This document shows, in pieces, positions 1-13,714 of a stretch of 64,000 nucleotides of DNA (its first letter is position 1; each line of letters begins with the position of its first letter). Source of the DNA: Channallabes apus (Eukaryota; Chordata; Actinopteri; Siluriformes; Clariidae); assembly GCA_030522415.1 (NCBI GenBank), contig JAMASW010000056.1:1-64000 (forward strand). The letters are read 5' to 3'. A program made the position numbers and the translations under genes. The notes under the pieces were generated by a model that was not told the DNA's origin, searched no databases, and worked only from the letters and a program-made list of their open reading frames with translations.

Positions 1-1048
1 TATGACACTGTCATTACACTATTACACTGTTATTACACTGTTATTACACTGTTTCTACACTGTTATTACACTGTTTGTACACTGTTATTACACTGTTTTT
101 ACACTGTTCCTACACTGTTATTACACTGTTATAACACTGTTATTACACTGTTATTACACTGTTTCTACACTGTTATTACACTGTTTCTACACTGTTATTA
201 CACTGTTATTACACTGTTTGTACACTGTTATTACACTGTTTTTACACTGTTCCTACACTGTTATTACACTGTTATAACACTGTTATTACACTGATATTAC
301 ACTGTTTGTACACTGTTATTACACTGTTTGTACACTGTTATTACACTGTTTTTACACTGTTCCTACACTGTTATTACACTGTTATAACACTGTTATTACA
401 CTGTTATTACACTGTTTCTACACTGTTATTACACTGTTTCTACACTGTTATTACACTGTTATTACACTGTTATTACAGGCGTCGTCGTTATTACACTGTT
501 ATTACGATGTTATTACACTGTTTTTACACTGTTATTACACTGTTTCTACATTGTTATTACACTGTTATTACACTGTTTTACACTGTTTTTACACTGTTAT
601 TACACTGTTTCTACACTGTTATTACACTGTTTGTACACTGTTATTACACTGTTATTACACTGTTATTACACTGTTTCTACACTGTTATTACACTGTTATT
701 ACACTGTTATAACACTATTACACTGTTATTACACTGTTATTACACTGTTATTACACTGTTATTACACTGTTTCTACACTGTTATTACACTGTTTGTACAC
801 TGTTATTACACTGTTTCTACACTGTTATTACACTGTTATTACACTGTTATAACACTATTACACTGTTATTACACTGTTATTACACTGTTATTACACTGTT
901 TTTACACTGTTATTACACTGTTTCTACATTGTTATTACACTGTTATTACACTGTTATTACACTGTTTCTACACTGTTTTGCACTGTTTTTATACTGTTAT
1001 AACACTGCTATTACACTGTTATTACACTGTATTTACACTGTTCTTACA
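1..1048 (+). repeat. First copy of a ~1.44-1.46 kb duplication
   Basis: Bases 1-200 match 1441-1640 essentially base for base, beginning with the dyad unit ATGACACTGTCAT. The offset is 1440 at first, becomes 1462 after a 22-bp (two-unit) difference near 200, and is still 1462 at the boxes (478 versus 1940). Similarity ends at the TTCTTACA unit at 1041-1048, where this copy runs straight into a GC-rich box while the second copy continues with ordinary units. Confidence 0.75.
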
Positions 1049-1058
1049 GGCGTCGTCG
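1041..1058 (+). repeat. Chimeric CpG box fused to a TTCTTAC unit
   Basis: All other boxes begin TTATTACAGG; this one begins TTCTTACAGG. The upstream sequence is the TATTTACACTG then TTCTTACACTG context normally found in box-free modules, so the box side and the upstream side come from different module types. It looks like a recombination joint located inside the shared TTACA. Confidence 0.75.
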
Positions 1059-1439
1059 TTATTACACTGTTATTACGATGTTATTACACTGTTTTTACAC
1101 TGTTATTACACTGTTTCTACATTGTTATTACACTGTTATTACACTGTTTTACACTGTTTTTACACTGTTATTACACTGTTTCTACACTGTTATTACACTG
1201 TTATTACACTGTTATTACACTGTTATTACACTGTTTCTACACTGTTATTACACTGTTATTACACTGTTATAACACTATTACACTGTTATTACACTGTTAT
1301 TACACTGTTATTACACTGTTATTACACTGTTTCTACACTGTTATTACACTGTTTGTACACTGTTATTACACTGTTTGTACACTGTTATTACACTGTTTCT
1401 ACACTGTTATTACACTGTTATTACACTGTTATTACACTG

Positions 1440-1457
1440 TTATGACACTGTCATTAC
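1440..1457. repeat. Representative of a recurrent 13-bp dyad (TTATGACACTGTCATTAC)
   Basis: The unit TTATGACACTG followed by TCATTACACTA creates ATGACA-C-TGTCAT, a perfect dyad with a one-base centre. It recurs dozens of times, for example near 2962, 3265, 3779, 5812, 7550, 9168, 14051, 24014, 34642, 41390, 46034, 52329, 57000 and 60332, nearly always followed by the 8-mer TTACACTG. TGACA half-sites are known targets of TALE homeodomain proteins, but no binding is shown here. Confidence 0.8.
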
Positions 1458-2552
1458 ACTATTACACTGTTATTACACTGTTATTACACTGTTTCTACAC
1501 TGTTATTACACTGTTTGTACACTGTTATTACACTGTTTTTACACTGTTCCTACACTGTTATTACACTGTTATAACACTGTTATTACACTGTTATTACACT
1601 GTTTCTACACTGTTATTACACTGTTTCTACACTGTTATTACACTGTTATTACACTGTTTCTACACTGTTATTACACTGTTTGTACACTGTTATTACACTG
1701 TTTTTACACTGTTCCTACACTGTTATTACACTGTTATAACACCGTTATTACACTGTTATTACACTGTTTGTACACTGTTATTACACTGTTTGTACACTGT
1801 TATTACACTGTTTTTACACTGTTCCTACACTGTTATTACACTGTTATAACACTGTTATTACACTGTTATTACACTGTTTCTACACTGTTATTACACTGTT
1901 TCTACACTGTTATTACACTGTTATTACACTGTTATTACAGGCGTCGTCGTTATTACACTGTTATTACGATGTTATTACACTGTTTTTACACTGTTATTAC
2001 ACTGTTTCTACATTGTTATTACACTGTTATTACACTGTTTTACACTGTTTTTACACTGTTATTACACTGTTTCTACACTGTTATTACACTGTTTGTACAC
2101 TGTTATTACACTGTTATTACACTGTTATTACACTGTTTCTACACTGTTATTACACTGTTATTACACTGTTATAACACTATTACACTGTTATTACACTGTT
2201 ATTACACTGTTATTACACTGTTATTACACTGTTTCTACACTGTTATTACACTGTTTGTACACTGTTATTACACTGTTTGTACACTGTTATTACACTGTTT
2301 CTACACTGTTATTACACTGTTATTACACTGTTATAACACTATTACACTGTTATTACACTGTTATTACACTGTTATTACACTGTTTTTACACTGTTATTAC
2401 ACTGTTTCTACATTGTTATTACACTGTTATTACACTGTTATTACACTGTTTCTACACTGTTATTACAGTTATTACACTGTTTTGCACTGTTTTTATACTG
2501 TTATAACACTGCTATTACACTGTTATTACACTGTATTTACACTGTTCTTACA
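1441..2552 (+). repeat. Second copy of the ~1.44-1.46 kb duplication
   Basis: This is the partner of 1-1048. It keeps the TTATTACAG unit between TTTCTACACTG and TTTTGCACTG (about 2459-2490), which the first copy lacks near 970. Small unit-number differences raise the offset to about 1504 by the end. It carries the box at 1940 but none at the position equivalent to the box at 1049. Confidence 0.72.
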
Positions 2553-2642
2553 CTGTTATTACACTGTTATAACACTGTTATTACACTATTACACTGTTAT
2601 TACACTGTTCTTACACTGTTATTACACTGTTATTACACTGTT

Positions 2643-2663
2643 ATAACACTATTACAGTGTTAT
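2643..2663. repeat. First copy of a recurrent 8-bp stem / 5-nt loop
   Basis: In the module junction TTATAACACTATTACAGTG followed by TTAT, the arms ATAACACT (2643-2650) and AGTGTTAT (2656-2663) are perfect reverse complements around the loop ATTAC. The single change ACACTG to ACAGTG creates it. The same junction marks the start of C-type modules throughout the window, for example at 3240, 7818, 9143, 15897, 21570, 27854, 34921, 41363, 46009 and 50611 (position of the G of AGTG). Confidence 0.8.
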
Positions 2664-3499
2664 TACACTGTTATTACACTGTTATAACACTGTTATTACA
2701 CTGTTTTTACACTGTTATTACACTGTTTCTACACTGTTATTACACTGTTTTTACACTGTTATTACGCTGTTTTACACTGTTATTACATTGTTATTACACT
2801 GTTATAACACTATTACACTGTTATTACACTGTTATTACACTGTTTTTACACTGTTCTTACACTGTTATTACACTGTTATTACACTGTTTTCACACTGTTA
2901 TTACACTGTTATTACACTGTTATAACACTATTACAGTGTTATTACACTGTTATTACACTGTTATGACACTGTCATTACACTATTACACTGTTATCACACT
3001 GTTATTACACTGTTTCTACACTGTTTCTACACTGTTATTACAGTTATTACACTGTTCTGCACTGTTTTTATACTGTTATAACACTGTTATTACACTATTA
3101 CACTGTTATTACACTGTTCTTACACTGTTATTACACTGTTATAACACTGTTATTACACTATTACACTGTTATTACACTGTTATTACACTGTTTTCACACT
3201 GTTATTACACTGTTATTACACTGTTATAACACTATTACAGTGTTATTACACTGTTATTACACTGTTATGACACTGTCATTACACTATTACACTGTTATTA
3301 CACTGCTATTACACTGTTTCTACACTGTTTTTACACTGTTATTACACTGTTTCTACATTGTTATTACACTGTTATTACACTGTTTCTACACTGTTATTAC
3401 AGTTATTACACTGTTTTGCACTGTTTTTATACTGTTTTAACACTGCTATTACACTGTTTCTACACTGTTATTACACTGTTTCTACACTGTTATTTCACT

Positions 3500-6400
3500 G
3501 TTATTACACTGTTATTACACTGTTATTACAGGCGTCGTCGTTATTACACTGTTATTACGCTGTTATTACACTGTTTTTACACTGTTATTACACTGTTTCT
3601 ACATTGTTATTACACTGTTATTACACTGTTATTACAGGCGTCGTCGTTATTACACTGTTATTACGCTGTTATTACACTGTTTTTACACTGTTATTACACT
3701 GTTTCTACATTGTTATTACACTGTTATTACACTGTTTTACACTGTTTTTACACTGTTATTACACTGTTATTACACTGTTATGACACTGTCATTACACTAT
3801 TACACTGTTATTACACTGTTATTACACTGTTTCTACATTGTTATTACACTGTTATTACACTGTTATTACCCTGTTTCTACACTGTTATTACAGTTATTAC
3901 ACTGTTTTGCACTGTTTTTATACTGTTATAACACTGCTATTACACTGTTATTACACTGTATTTACACTGTTCTTACACTGTTATTACACTGTTATAACAC
4001 TGTTATTACTCTATTACACTGTTATTACACTGTTATTACACTGTTATAACACTATTACACTGTTATTACACTGTTATTACACTGTTATTACACTGTTTTT
4101 ACACTGTTATTACACTGTTTCTACATTGTTATTACACTGTTATTACACTGTTATTACACTGTTTCTACACTGTTATTACACTGTTATTACACTGTTCTTA
4201 CACTGTTATTACACTGTTATTACACTGTTATAACACTATTACAGTGTTATTACACTGTTATTACACTGTTATAACACTGTTATTACACTGTTTTTACACT
4301 GTTATTACACTGTTTCTACACTGTTATTACACTGTTTTTACACTGTTATTACGCTGTTTTACACTGTTATTACATTGTTATTACACTGTTATAACACTAT
4401 TACACTGTTATTACACTGTTATTACACTGTTTTTACACTGTTCTTACACTGTTATTACACTGTTATTACACTGTTTTACACTGTTTTTACACTGTTATTA
4501 CACTGTTATTACACTGTTATGACACTGTCATTACACCATTACACTGTTATTACACTGTTATTACACTGTTTCTACACTGTTATTACACTGTTTCTACACT
4601 GTTATTACACTGTTATTACACTGTTTCTACACTGTTATTACAGTTATTACACTGTTTTGCACTGTTTTTATACTGTTATAACACTGTTATTACACTATTA
4701 CACTGTTATTACACTGTTCTTACACTGTTATTACACTGTTATAACACTGTTATTACACTATTACACTGTTTTTACACTGTTATTACACTGTTTCTACACT
4801 GTTATTACACTGTTTGTACACTGTTATTACACTGTTATTACACTGTTATTACACTGTTTCTACACTGTTATTACACTGTTATTACACTGTTATAACACTA
4901 TTACACTGTTATTACACTGTTATTACACTGTTATTACACTGTTATTACACTGTTTCTACACTGTTATTACACTGTTTCTACACTGTTATTACACTGTTTC
5001 TACACTGTTATTTCTCTGTTATTACACTGTTATTACACTGTTATAACACTATTACACTGTTATTACACTGTTTCTACACTGTTATTACACTGTTATTACA
5101 CTGTTATAACACTATTACACTGTTATTACACTGTTATTACACTGTTATTACACTGTTTTTACACTGTTATTACACTGTTTCTACATTGTTATTACACTGT
5201 TATTACACTGTTATTACACTGTTTCTACACTGTTATTACAGTTATTACACTGTTTTGCACTGTTTTTATACTGTTATAACACTGCTATTACACTGTTATT
5301 ACACTGTATTTACACTGTTCTTACACTGTTATTACACTGTTATAACACTGTTATTACACTATTACACTGTTATTACACTGTTCTTACACTGTTATTACAC
5401 TGTTATTACACTGTTATAACACTATTACAGTGTTATTACACTGTTATTACACTGTTATAACACTGTTATTACACTGTTTTTACACTGTTATTACACTGTT
5501 TCTACACTGTTATTACACTGTTTTTACACTGTTATTACACTGTTTCTACACTGTTATTACACTGTTTTTACACTGTTATTACGCTGTTTTACACTGTTAT
5601 TACATTGTTATTACACTGTTATAACACTATTACACTGTTATTACACTGTTATTACACTGTTTTTACACTGTTCTTACACTGTTATTACACTGTTATTACA
5701 CTGTTTTACACTGTTTTTACACTGTTATTACACTGTTTATACATTGTTATTACACTGTTATTACACTGTTTTACACTGTTTTCACACTGTTATTACACTG
5801 TTATTACACTGTTATGACACTGTCATTACACTATTATTACACTGTTATAACACTATTACAGTGTTATTACACTGTTATTACACTGTTATGACACTGTCAT
5901 TACACTATTACACTGTTATTACACTGTTTCTACACTGTTATTACACTGTTTGTACACTGTTTCTACACTGTTATTACACTGTTTGTACACTGTTATTACA
6001 CTGTTTTTACACTGTTTCTACACTGTTATTACACTGTTTGTACACTGTTATTACACTGTTTTTACACTGTTCCTACACTGTTATTACACTGTTATAACAC
6101 TGTTATTACACTGTTATTACACTGTTTCTACACTGTTATTACACTGTTTCTACACTGTTATTACACTGTTATTACACTGTTATTACAGGCGTCGTCGTTA
6201 TTACACTGTTATTACGATGTTATTACACTGTTTTTACACTGTTATTACACTGTTTCTACATTGTTATTACACTGTTATTACACTGTTTTACACTGTTTTT
6301 ACACTGTTATTACACTGTTTCTACACTGTTATTACACTGTTTGTACACTGTTATTACACTGTTATTACACTGTTATTACACTGTTTCTACACTGTTTCTA

Positions 6401-9400
6401 CACTGTTATTACACTGTTATTACACTGTTATAACACTATTACACTGTTATTACACTGTTATTACACTGTTATTACACTGTTATTACACTGTTCTTACACT
6501 GTTATTACACTGTTATAACACTGTTATTACACTATTACACTGTTTTTACACTGTTATTACACTGTTTCTACACTGTTATTACACTGTTTGTACACTGTTA
6601 TTACACTGTTATTACACTGTTATTACACTGTTTCTACACTGTTATTACACTGTTATTACACTGTTATAACACTATTACACTGTTATTACACTGTTATTAC
6701 ACTGTTATTACACTGTTTCTACACTGTTATTACACTGTTTGTACACTGTTATTACACTGTTTCTACACTGTTATTACACTGTTATTACACTGTTATAACA
6801 CTATTACACTGTTATTACACTGTTATTACACTGTTATTACACTGTTTTTACACTGTTATTACACTGTTTCTACATTGTTATTACACTGTTATTACACTGT
6901 TATTACACTGTTTCTGTTATTACACTGTTATTACACTGTTATTACACTGTTTTTACACTGTTATTACACTGTTTCTACATTGTTATTACACTGTTATTAC
7001 ACTGTTATTACACTGTTTCTACACTGTTATTACAGTTATTACACTGTTTTGCACTGTTTTTATACTGTTATAACACTGCTATTACACTGTTATTACACTG
7101 TATTTACACTGTTCTTACACTGTTATTACACTGTTATAACACTGTTATTACACTATTACACTGTTATTACACTGTTCTTACACTGTTATTACACTGTTAT
7201 TACACTGTTATAACACTATTACAGTGTTATTACACTGTTATTACACTGTTATAACACTGTTATTACACTGTTTTTACACTGTTATTACACTGTTTCTACA
7301 CTGTTATTACACTGTTTTTACACTGTTATTACGCTGTTTTACACTGTTATTACATTGTTATTACACTGTTATAACACTATTACACTGTTATTACACTGTT
7401 ATTACACTGTTTTTACACTGTTCTTACACTGTTATTACACTGTTATTACACTGTTATTACACTGTTTTCACACTGTTATTACACTGTTATTACACTGTTA
7501 TAACACTATTACAGTGTTATTACACTGTTATTACACTGTTATGACACTGTCATTACACTATTACACTGTTATTACACTGTTATTACACTGTTTCTACACT
7601 GTTTCTACACTGTTATTACAGTTATTACACTGTTCTGCACTGTTTTTATACTGTTATAACACTGTTATTACACTATTACACTGTTATTACACTGTTCTTA
7701 CACTGTTATTACACTGTTATAACACTGTTATTACACTATTACACTGTTATTACACTGTTATTACACTGTTTTCACACTGTTATTACACTGTTATTACACT
7801 GTTATAACACTATTACAGTGTTATTACACTGTTATTACACTGTTATGACACTGTCATTACAATATTACACTGTTATTACACTGCTATTACACTGTTTCTA
7901 CACTGTTTTTACACTGTTATTACACTGTTTCTACATTGTTATTACACTGTTATTACACTGTTTCTACACTGTTATTACAGTTATTACACTGTTTTGCACT
8001 GTTTTTATACTGTTATAACACTGCTATTACACTGTTTCTACACTGTTATTACACTGTTTCTACACTGTTATTTCACTGTTATTACACTGTTATTACACTG
8101 TTATTACAGGCGTCGTCGTTATTACACTGTTATTACGCTGTTATTACACTGTTTTTACACTGTTATTACACTGTTTCTACATTGTTATTACACTGTTATT
8201 ACACTGTTATTACAGGCGTCGTCGTTATTACACTGTTATTACGCTGTTATTACACTTTACACTGTTATTACACTGTTTCTACATTGTTATTACACTGTTA
8301 TTACACTGTTTTACACTGTTTTTACACTGTTATTACACTGTTATTACACTGTTATGACACTGTCATTACACTATTACACTGTTATTACACTGTTATTACA
8401 CTGTTTCTACATTGTTATTACACTGTTATTACACTGTTATTACCCTGTTTCTACACTGTTATTACAGTTATTACACTGTTTTGCACTGTTTTTATACTGT
8501 TATAACACTGCTATTACACTGTTATTACACTGTATTTACACTGTTCTTACACTGTTATTACACTGTTATAACACTGTTATTACTCTATTACACTGTTATT
8601 ACACTGTTTCTACACTGTTATTACACTGTTATTACACTGTTTTTACACTGTTATTACGCTGTTTTACACTGTTATTACATTGTTATTACACTGTTATAAC
8701 ACTATTACACTGTTATTACACTGTTATTACACTGTTTTTACACTGTTCTTACACTGTTCTTACACTGTTATTACACTGTTATTACACTGTTTTCACACTG
8801 TTATTACACTGTTATTACACTGTTATAACACTATTACAGTGTTATTACACTGTTATTACACTGTTATGACACTGTCATTACACTATTACACTGTTATTAC
8901 ACTGTTATTACACTGTTTCTACACTGTTTCTACACTGTTATTACAGTTATTACACTGTTCTGCACTGTTTTTATACTGTTATAACACTGTTATTACACTA
9001 TTACACTGTTATTACACTGTTCTTACACTGTTATTACACTGTTATAACACTGTTATTACACTATTACACTGTTATTACACTGTTATTACACTGTTTTCAC
9101 ACTGTTATTACACTGTTATTACACTGTTATAACACTATTACAGTGTTATTACACTGTTATTACACTGTTATGACACTGTCATTACACTATTACACTGTTA
9201 TTACACTGCTATTACACTGTTTCTACACTGTTTTTACACTGTTATTACACTGTTTCTACATTGTTATTACACTGTTATTACACTGTTTCTACACTGTTAT
9301 TACAGTTATTACACTGTTTTGCACTGTTTTTATACTGTTTTAACACTGCTATTACACTGTTTCTACACTGTTATTACACTGTTTCTACACTGTTATTTCA

Positions 9401-9620
9401 CTGTTATTACACTGTTATTACACTGTTATTACAGGCGTCGTCGTTATTACACTGTTATTACGCTGTTATTACACTGTTTTTACACTGTTATTACACTGTT
9501 TCTACATTGTTATTACACTGTTATTACACTGTTATTACAGGCGTCGTCGTTATTACACTGTTATTACGCTGTTATTACACTGTATTTACACTGTTATTAC
9601 ACTGTTTCTACATTGTTATT
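3500..9620 (+). repeat. ~6-kb mosaic block, copy 1
   Basis: The block is collinear with 11.7-17.7 kb. The offset is 8197 around 3640-3840, 8219 around 4375-4980, 8239 from about 5430 to 6600, 8134 at 7224, and 8079 from 7818 to about 9600. Steps of 22, 2, 105 and 55 bp account for the changes. Both copies share CAATATTACACTG (about 7861 and 15940), the doubled TTTCTACACTG (about 6390 and 14630) and box pairs. Similarity ends where this copy reads TATTTACACTG after its second box (near 9583) and then TTTTACACTG. Confidence 0.72.
6812..7021 (+). repeat. 105-bp tandem duplication with a truncated 6-bp unit at the joint
   Basis: Bases 6812-6916 and 6917-7021 read the same series: three canonical units, TTTTTACACTG, a canonical unit, TTTCTACATTG, then three canonical units. 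The joint leaves the 6-bp remnant TTTCTG at 6911-6916. The collinear copies near 15.1 kb, 20.7 kb and elsewhere have one copy only, so this duplication is recent and private. Confidence 0.85.
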
Positions 9621-11420
9621 ACACTGTTATTACACTGTTTTACACTGTTTTTACACTGTTATTACACTGTTATTACACTGTTATGACACTGTCATTACAC
9701 TATTACACTGTTATTACACTGTTATTACACTGTTTCTACATTGTTATTACACTGTTATTACACTGTTATTACCCTGTTTCTACACTGTTATTACAGTTAT
9801 TACACTGTTTTGCACTGTTTTTATACTGTTATAACACTGCTATTACACTGTTATTACACTGTATTTACACTGTTCTTACACTGTTATTACACTGTTATAA
9901 CACTGTTATTACTCTATTACACTGTTATTACACTGTTTCTACACTGTTATTACACTGTTATTACACTGTTATAACACTATTACACTGTTATTACACTGTT
10001 ATTACACTGTTATTACACTGTTTTTACACTGTTATTACACTGTTTCTACATTGTTATTACACTGTTATTACACTGTTATTACACTGTTTCTACACTGTTA
10101 TTACACTGTTATTACACTGTTCTTACACTGTTATTACACTGTTATTACACTGTTATAACACTATTACAGTGTTATTACACTGTTATTACACTGTTATAAC
10201 ACTGTTATTACACTGTTTTTACACTGTTATTACACTGTTTCTACACTGTTATTACACTGTTTTTACACTGTTATTACGCTGTTTTACACTGTTATTACAT
10301 TGTTATTACACTGTTATAACACTATTACACTGTTATTACACTGTTATTACACTGTTTTTACACTGTTCTTACACTGTTATTACACTGTTATTACACTGTT
10401 TTACACTGTTTTTACACTGTTATTACACTGTTATTACACTGTTATGACACTGTCATTACACCATTACACTGTTATTACACTGTTATTACACTGTTTCTAC
10501 ACTGTTATTACACTGTTTCTACACTGTTATTACACTGTTATTACACTGTTTCTACACTGTTATTACAGTTATTACACTGTTTTGCACTGTTTTTATACTG
10601 TTATAACACTGTTATTACACTATTACACTGTTATTACACTGTTCTTACACTGTTATTACACTGTTATAACACTGTTATTACACTATTACACTGTTTTTAC
10701 ACTGTTATTACACTGTTTCTACACTGTTATTACACTGTTTGTACACTGTTATTACACTGTTATTACACTGTTATTACACTGTTTCTACACTGTTATTACA
10801 CTGTTATTACACTGTTATAACACTATTACACTGTTATTACACTGTTATTACACTGTTATTACACTGTTATTACACTGTTTCTACACTGTTATTACACTGT
10901 TTGTACACTGTTATTACACTGTTTCTACACTGTTATTACACTGTTTCTACACTGTTATTTCTCTGTTATTACACTGTTATTACACTGTTATAACTATTAC
11001 ACTGTTATTACACTGTTTCTACACTGTTATTACACTGTTATTACACTGTTATAACACTATTACACTGTTATTACACTGTTATTACACTGTTATTACACTG
11101 TTTTTACACTGTTATTACACTGTTTCTACATTGTTATTACACTGTTATTACACTGTTATTACACTGTTTCTACACTGTTATTACAGTTATTACACTGTTT
11201 TGCACTGTTTTTATACTGTTATAACACTGCTATTACACTGTTATTACACTGTATTTACACTGTTCTTACACTGTTATTACACTGTTATAACACTGTTATT
11301 ACACTATTACACTGTTATTACACTGTTCTTACACTGTTATTACACTGTTATTACACTGTTATAACACTATTACAGTGTTATTACACTGTTATTACACTGT
11401 TATAACACTGTTATTACACT
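9342..11420 (+). repeat. 2294-bp-offset duplication, copy 1
   Basis: It matches 11636-13714 with a constant offset of 2294. Two variants found only in this pair confirm it: TATTTACACTG after the second box's GCTG unit (about 9583 / 11877) and the two-base deletion TTATAACTATTAC (about 10988 / 13282) where all other copies read TTATAACACTATTAC. It also carries ACACCATTACACTG (about 10460). Confidence 0.85.
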
Positions 11421-11606
11421 GTTTCTACACTGTTATTACACTGTTTCTACACTGTTATTTCACTGTTATTACACTGTTATTACACTGTTATTACAGGCGT
11501 CGTCGTTATTACACTGTTATAACACTGTTATTACACTATTACACTGTTATTACACTGTTCTTACACTGTTATTACACTGTTATTACACTGTTATAACACT
11601 ATTACA
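11375..11606 (+). repeat. 232-bp partial repeat between the two 2294-bp-offset copies
   Basis: From the AGTG at 11375 this segment parallels 11607 onward (offset 232; boxes at 11496 and 11728). After the box at 11496 the next unit is canonical and then TTATAACACTG, so the usual TTATTACGCTG is missing. This box and the one at 58001 are the only two without a GATG or GCTG unit after them. Confidence 0.75.
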
Positions 11607-11635
11607 GTGTTATTACACTGTTATTACACTGTTAT

Positions 11636-13714
11636 AACACTGCTATTACACTGTTTCTACACTGTTATTACACTGTTTCTACACTGTTATTTCACTGTTA
11701 TTACACTGTTATTACACTGTTATTACAGGCGTCGTCGTTATTACACTGTTATTACGCTGTTATTACACTGTTTTTACACTGTTATTACACTGTTTCTACA
11801 TTGTTATTACACTGTTATTACACTGTTATTACAGGCGTCGTCGTTATTACACTGTTATTACGCTGTTATTACACTGTATTTACACTGTTATTACACTGTT
11901 TCTACATTGTTATTACACTGTTATTACACTGTTTTACACTGTTTTTACACTGTTATTACACTGTTATTACACTGTTATGACACTGTCATTACACTATTAC
12001 ACTGTTATTACACTGTTATTACACTGTTTCTACATTGTTATTACACTGTTATTACACTGTTATTACCCTGTTTCTACACTGTTATTACAGTTATTACACT
12101 GTTTTGCACTGTTTTTATACTGTTATAACACTGCTATTACACTGTTATTACACTGTATTTACACTGTTCTTACACTGTTATTACACTGTTATAACACTGT
12201 TATTACTCTATTACACTGTTATTACACTGTTTCTACACTGTTATTACACTGTTATTACACTGTTATAACACTATTACACTGTTATTACACTGTTATTACA
12301 CTGTTATTACACTGTTTTTACACTGTTATTACACTGTTTCTACATTGTTATTACACTGTTATTACACTGTTATTACACTGTTTCTACACTGTTATTACAC
12401 TGTTATTACACTGTTCTTACACTGTTATTACACTGTTATTACACTGTTATAACACTATTACAGTGTTATTACACTGTTATTACACTGTTATAACACTGTT
12501 ATTACACTGTTTTTACACTGTTATTACACTGTTTCTACACTGTTATTACACTGTTTTTACACTGTTATTACGCTGTTTTACACTGTTATTACATTGTTAT
12601 TACACTGTTATAACACTATTACACTGTTATTACACTGTTATTACACTGTTTTTACACTGTTCTTACACTGTTATTACACTGTTATTACACTGTTTTACAC
12701 TGTTTTTACACTGTTATTACACTGTTATTACACTGTTATGACACTGTCATTACACCATTACACTGTTATTACACTGTTATTACACTGTTTCTACACTGTT
12801 ATTACACTGTTTCTACACTGTTATTACACTGTTATTACACTGTTTCTACACTGTTATTACAGTTATTACACTGTTTTGCACTGTTTTTATACTGTTATAA
12901 CACTGTTATTACACTATTACACTGTTATTACACTGTTCTTACACTGTTATTACACTGTTATAACACTGTTATTACACTATTACACTGTTTTTACACTGTT
13001 ATTACACTGTTTCTACACTGTTATTACACTGTTTGTACACTGTTATTACACTGTTATTACACTGTTATTACACTGTTTCTACACTGTTATTACACTGTTA
13101 TTACACTGTTATAACACTATTACACTGTTATTACACTGTTATTACACTGTTATTACACTGTTATTACACTGTTTCTACACTGTTATTACACTGTTTGTAC
13201 ACTGTTATTACACTGTTTCTACACTGTTATTACACTGTTTCTACACTGTTATTTCTCTGTTATTACACTGTTATTACACTGTTATAACTATTACACTGTT
13301 ATTACACTGTTTCTACACTGTTATTACACTGTTATTACACTGTTATAACACTATTACACTGTTATTACACTGTTATTACACTGTTATTACACTGTTTTTA
13401 CACTGTTATTACACTGTTTCTACATTGTTATTACACTGTTATTACACTGTTATTACACTGTTTCTACACTGTTATTACAGTTATTACACTGTTTTGCACT
13501 GTTTTTATACTGTTATAACACTGCTATTACACTGTTATTACACTGTATTTACACTGTTCTTACACTGTTATTACACTGTTATAACACTGTTATTACACTA
13601 TTACACTGTTATTACACTGTTCTTACACTGTTATTACACTGTTATTACACTGTTATAACACTATTACAGTGTTATTACACTGTTATTACACTGTTATAAC
13701 ACTGTTATTACACT
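11636..13714 (+). repeat. 2294-bp-offset duplication, copy 2
   Basis: This is the partner of 9342-11420. The left edge falls where copy 1 reads TTTTAACACTGCT and this copy reads TTATAACACTGCT. The right edge falls where copy 1 goes to TTTCTACACTG and this copy to TTTTTACACTG. No base differences were noticed over about 2.08 kb, so the duplication looks recent. Confidence 0.82.

Larger units (their letters stand above)
1..2652 (+). repeat. G-type satellite domain
   Basis: This stretch is rich in TTTGTACACTG and TTCCTACACTG units and holds three GC-rich boxes (478, 1049, 1940), each followed by one canonical unit and then TTATTACGATG. It lacks the TTATAACACTATTACAGTG junction, which first appears at about 2641-2659 and then recurs through the rest of the window. 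The change at about 2650 is the clearest domain border in the window. Similar G-type sequence returns as shorter inserts later and again as a larger block at 60.4-62.6 kb. Confidence 0.75.

Noticed and set aside
1440..1457. LexA- or TetR-like operator at the ATGACA-C-TGTCAT dyad
   Set aside because: No gene is nearby to regulate, and dozens of copies occur as part of HOR modules. It is kept only as a structural motif.
1375..2646. 423-codon open reading frame on the plus strand, and the many others of 60-420 codons
   Set aside because: They translate the satellite unit. All plus frames give the same peptide cycle, starts are incidental ATG, GTG or TTG triplets in variant units, and ends fall at TTATAAC or TTATGAC units. 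There is no non-repetitive domain, no codon-use signal and no separate regulatory sequence.
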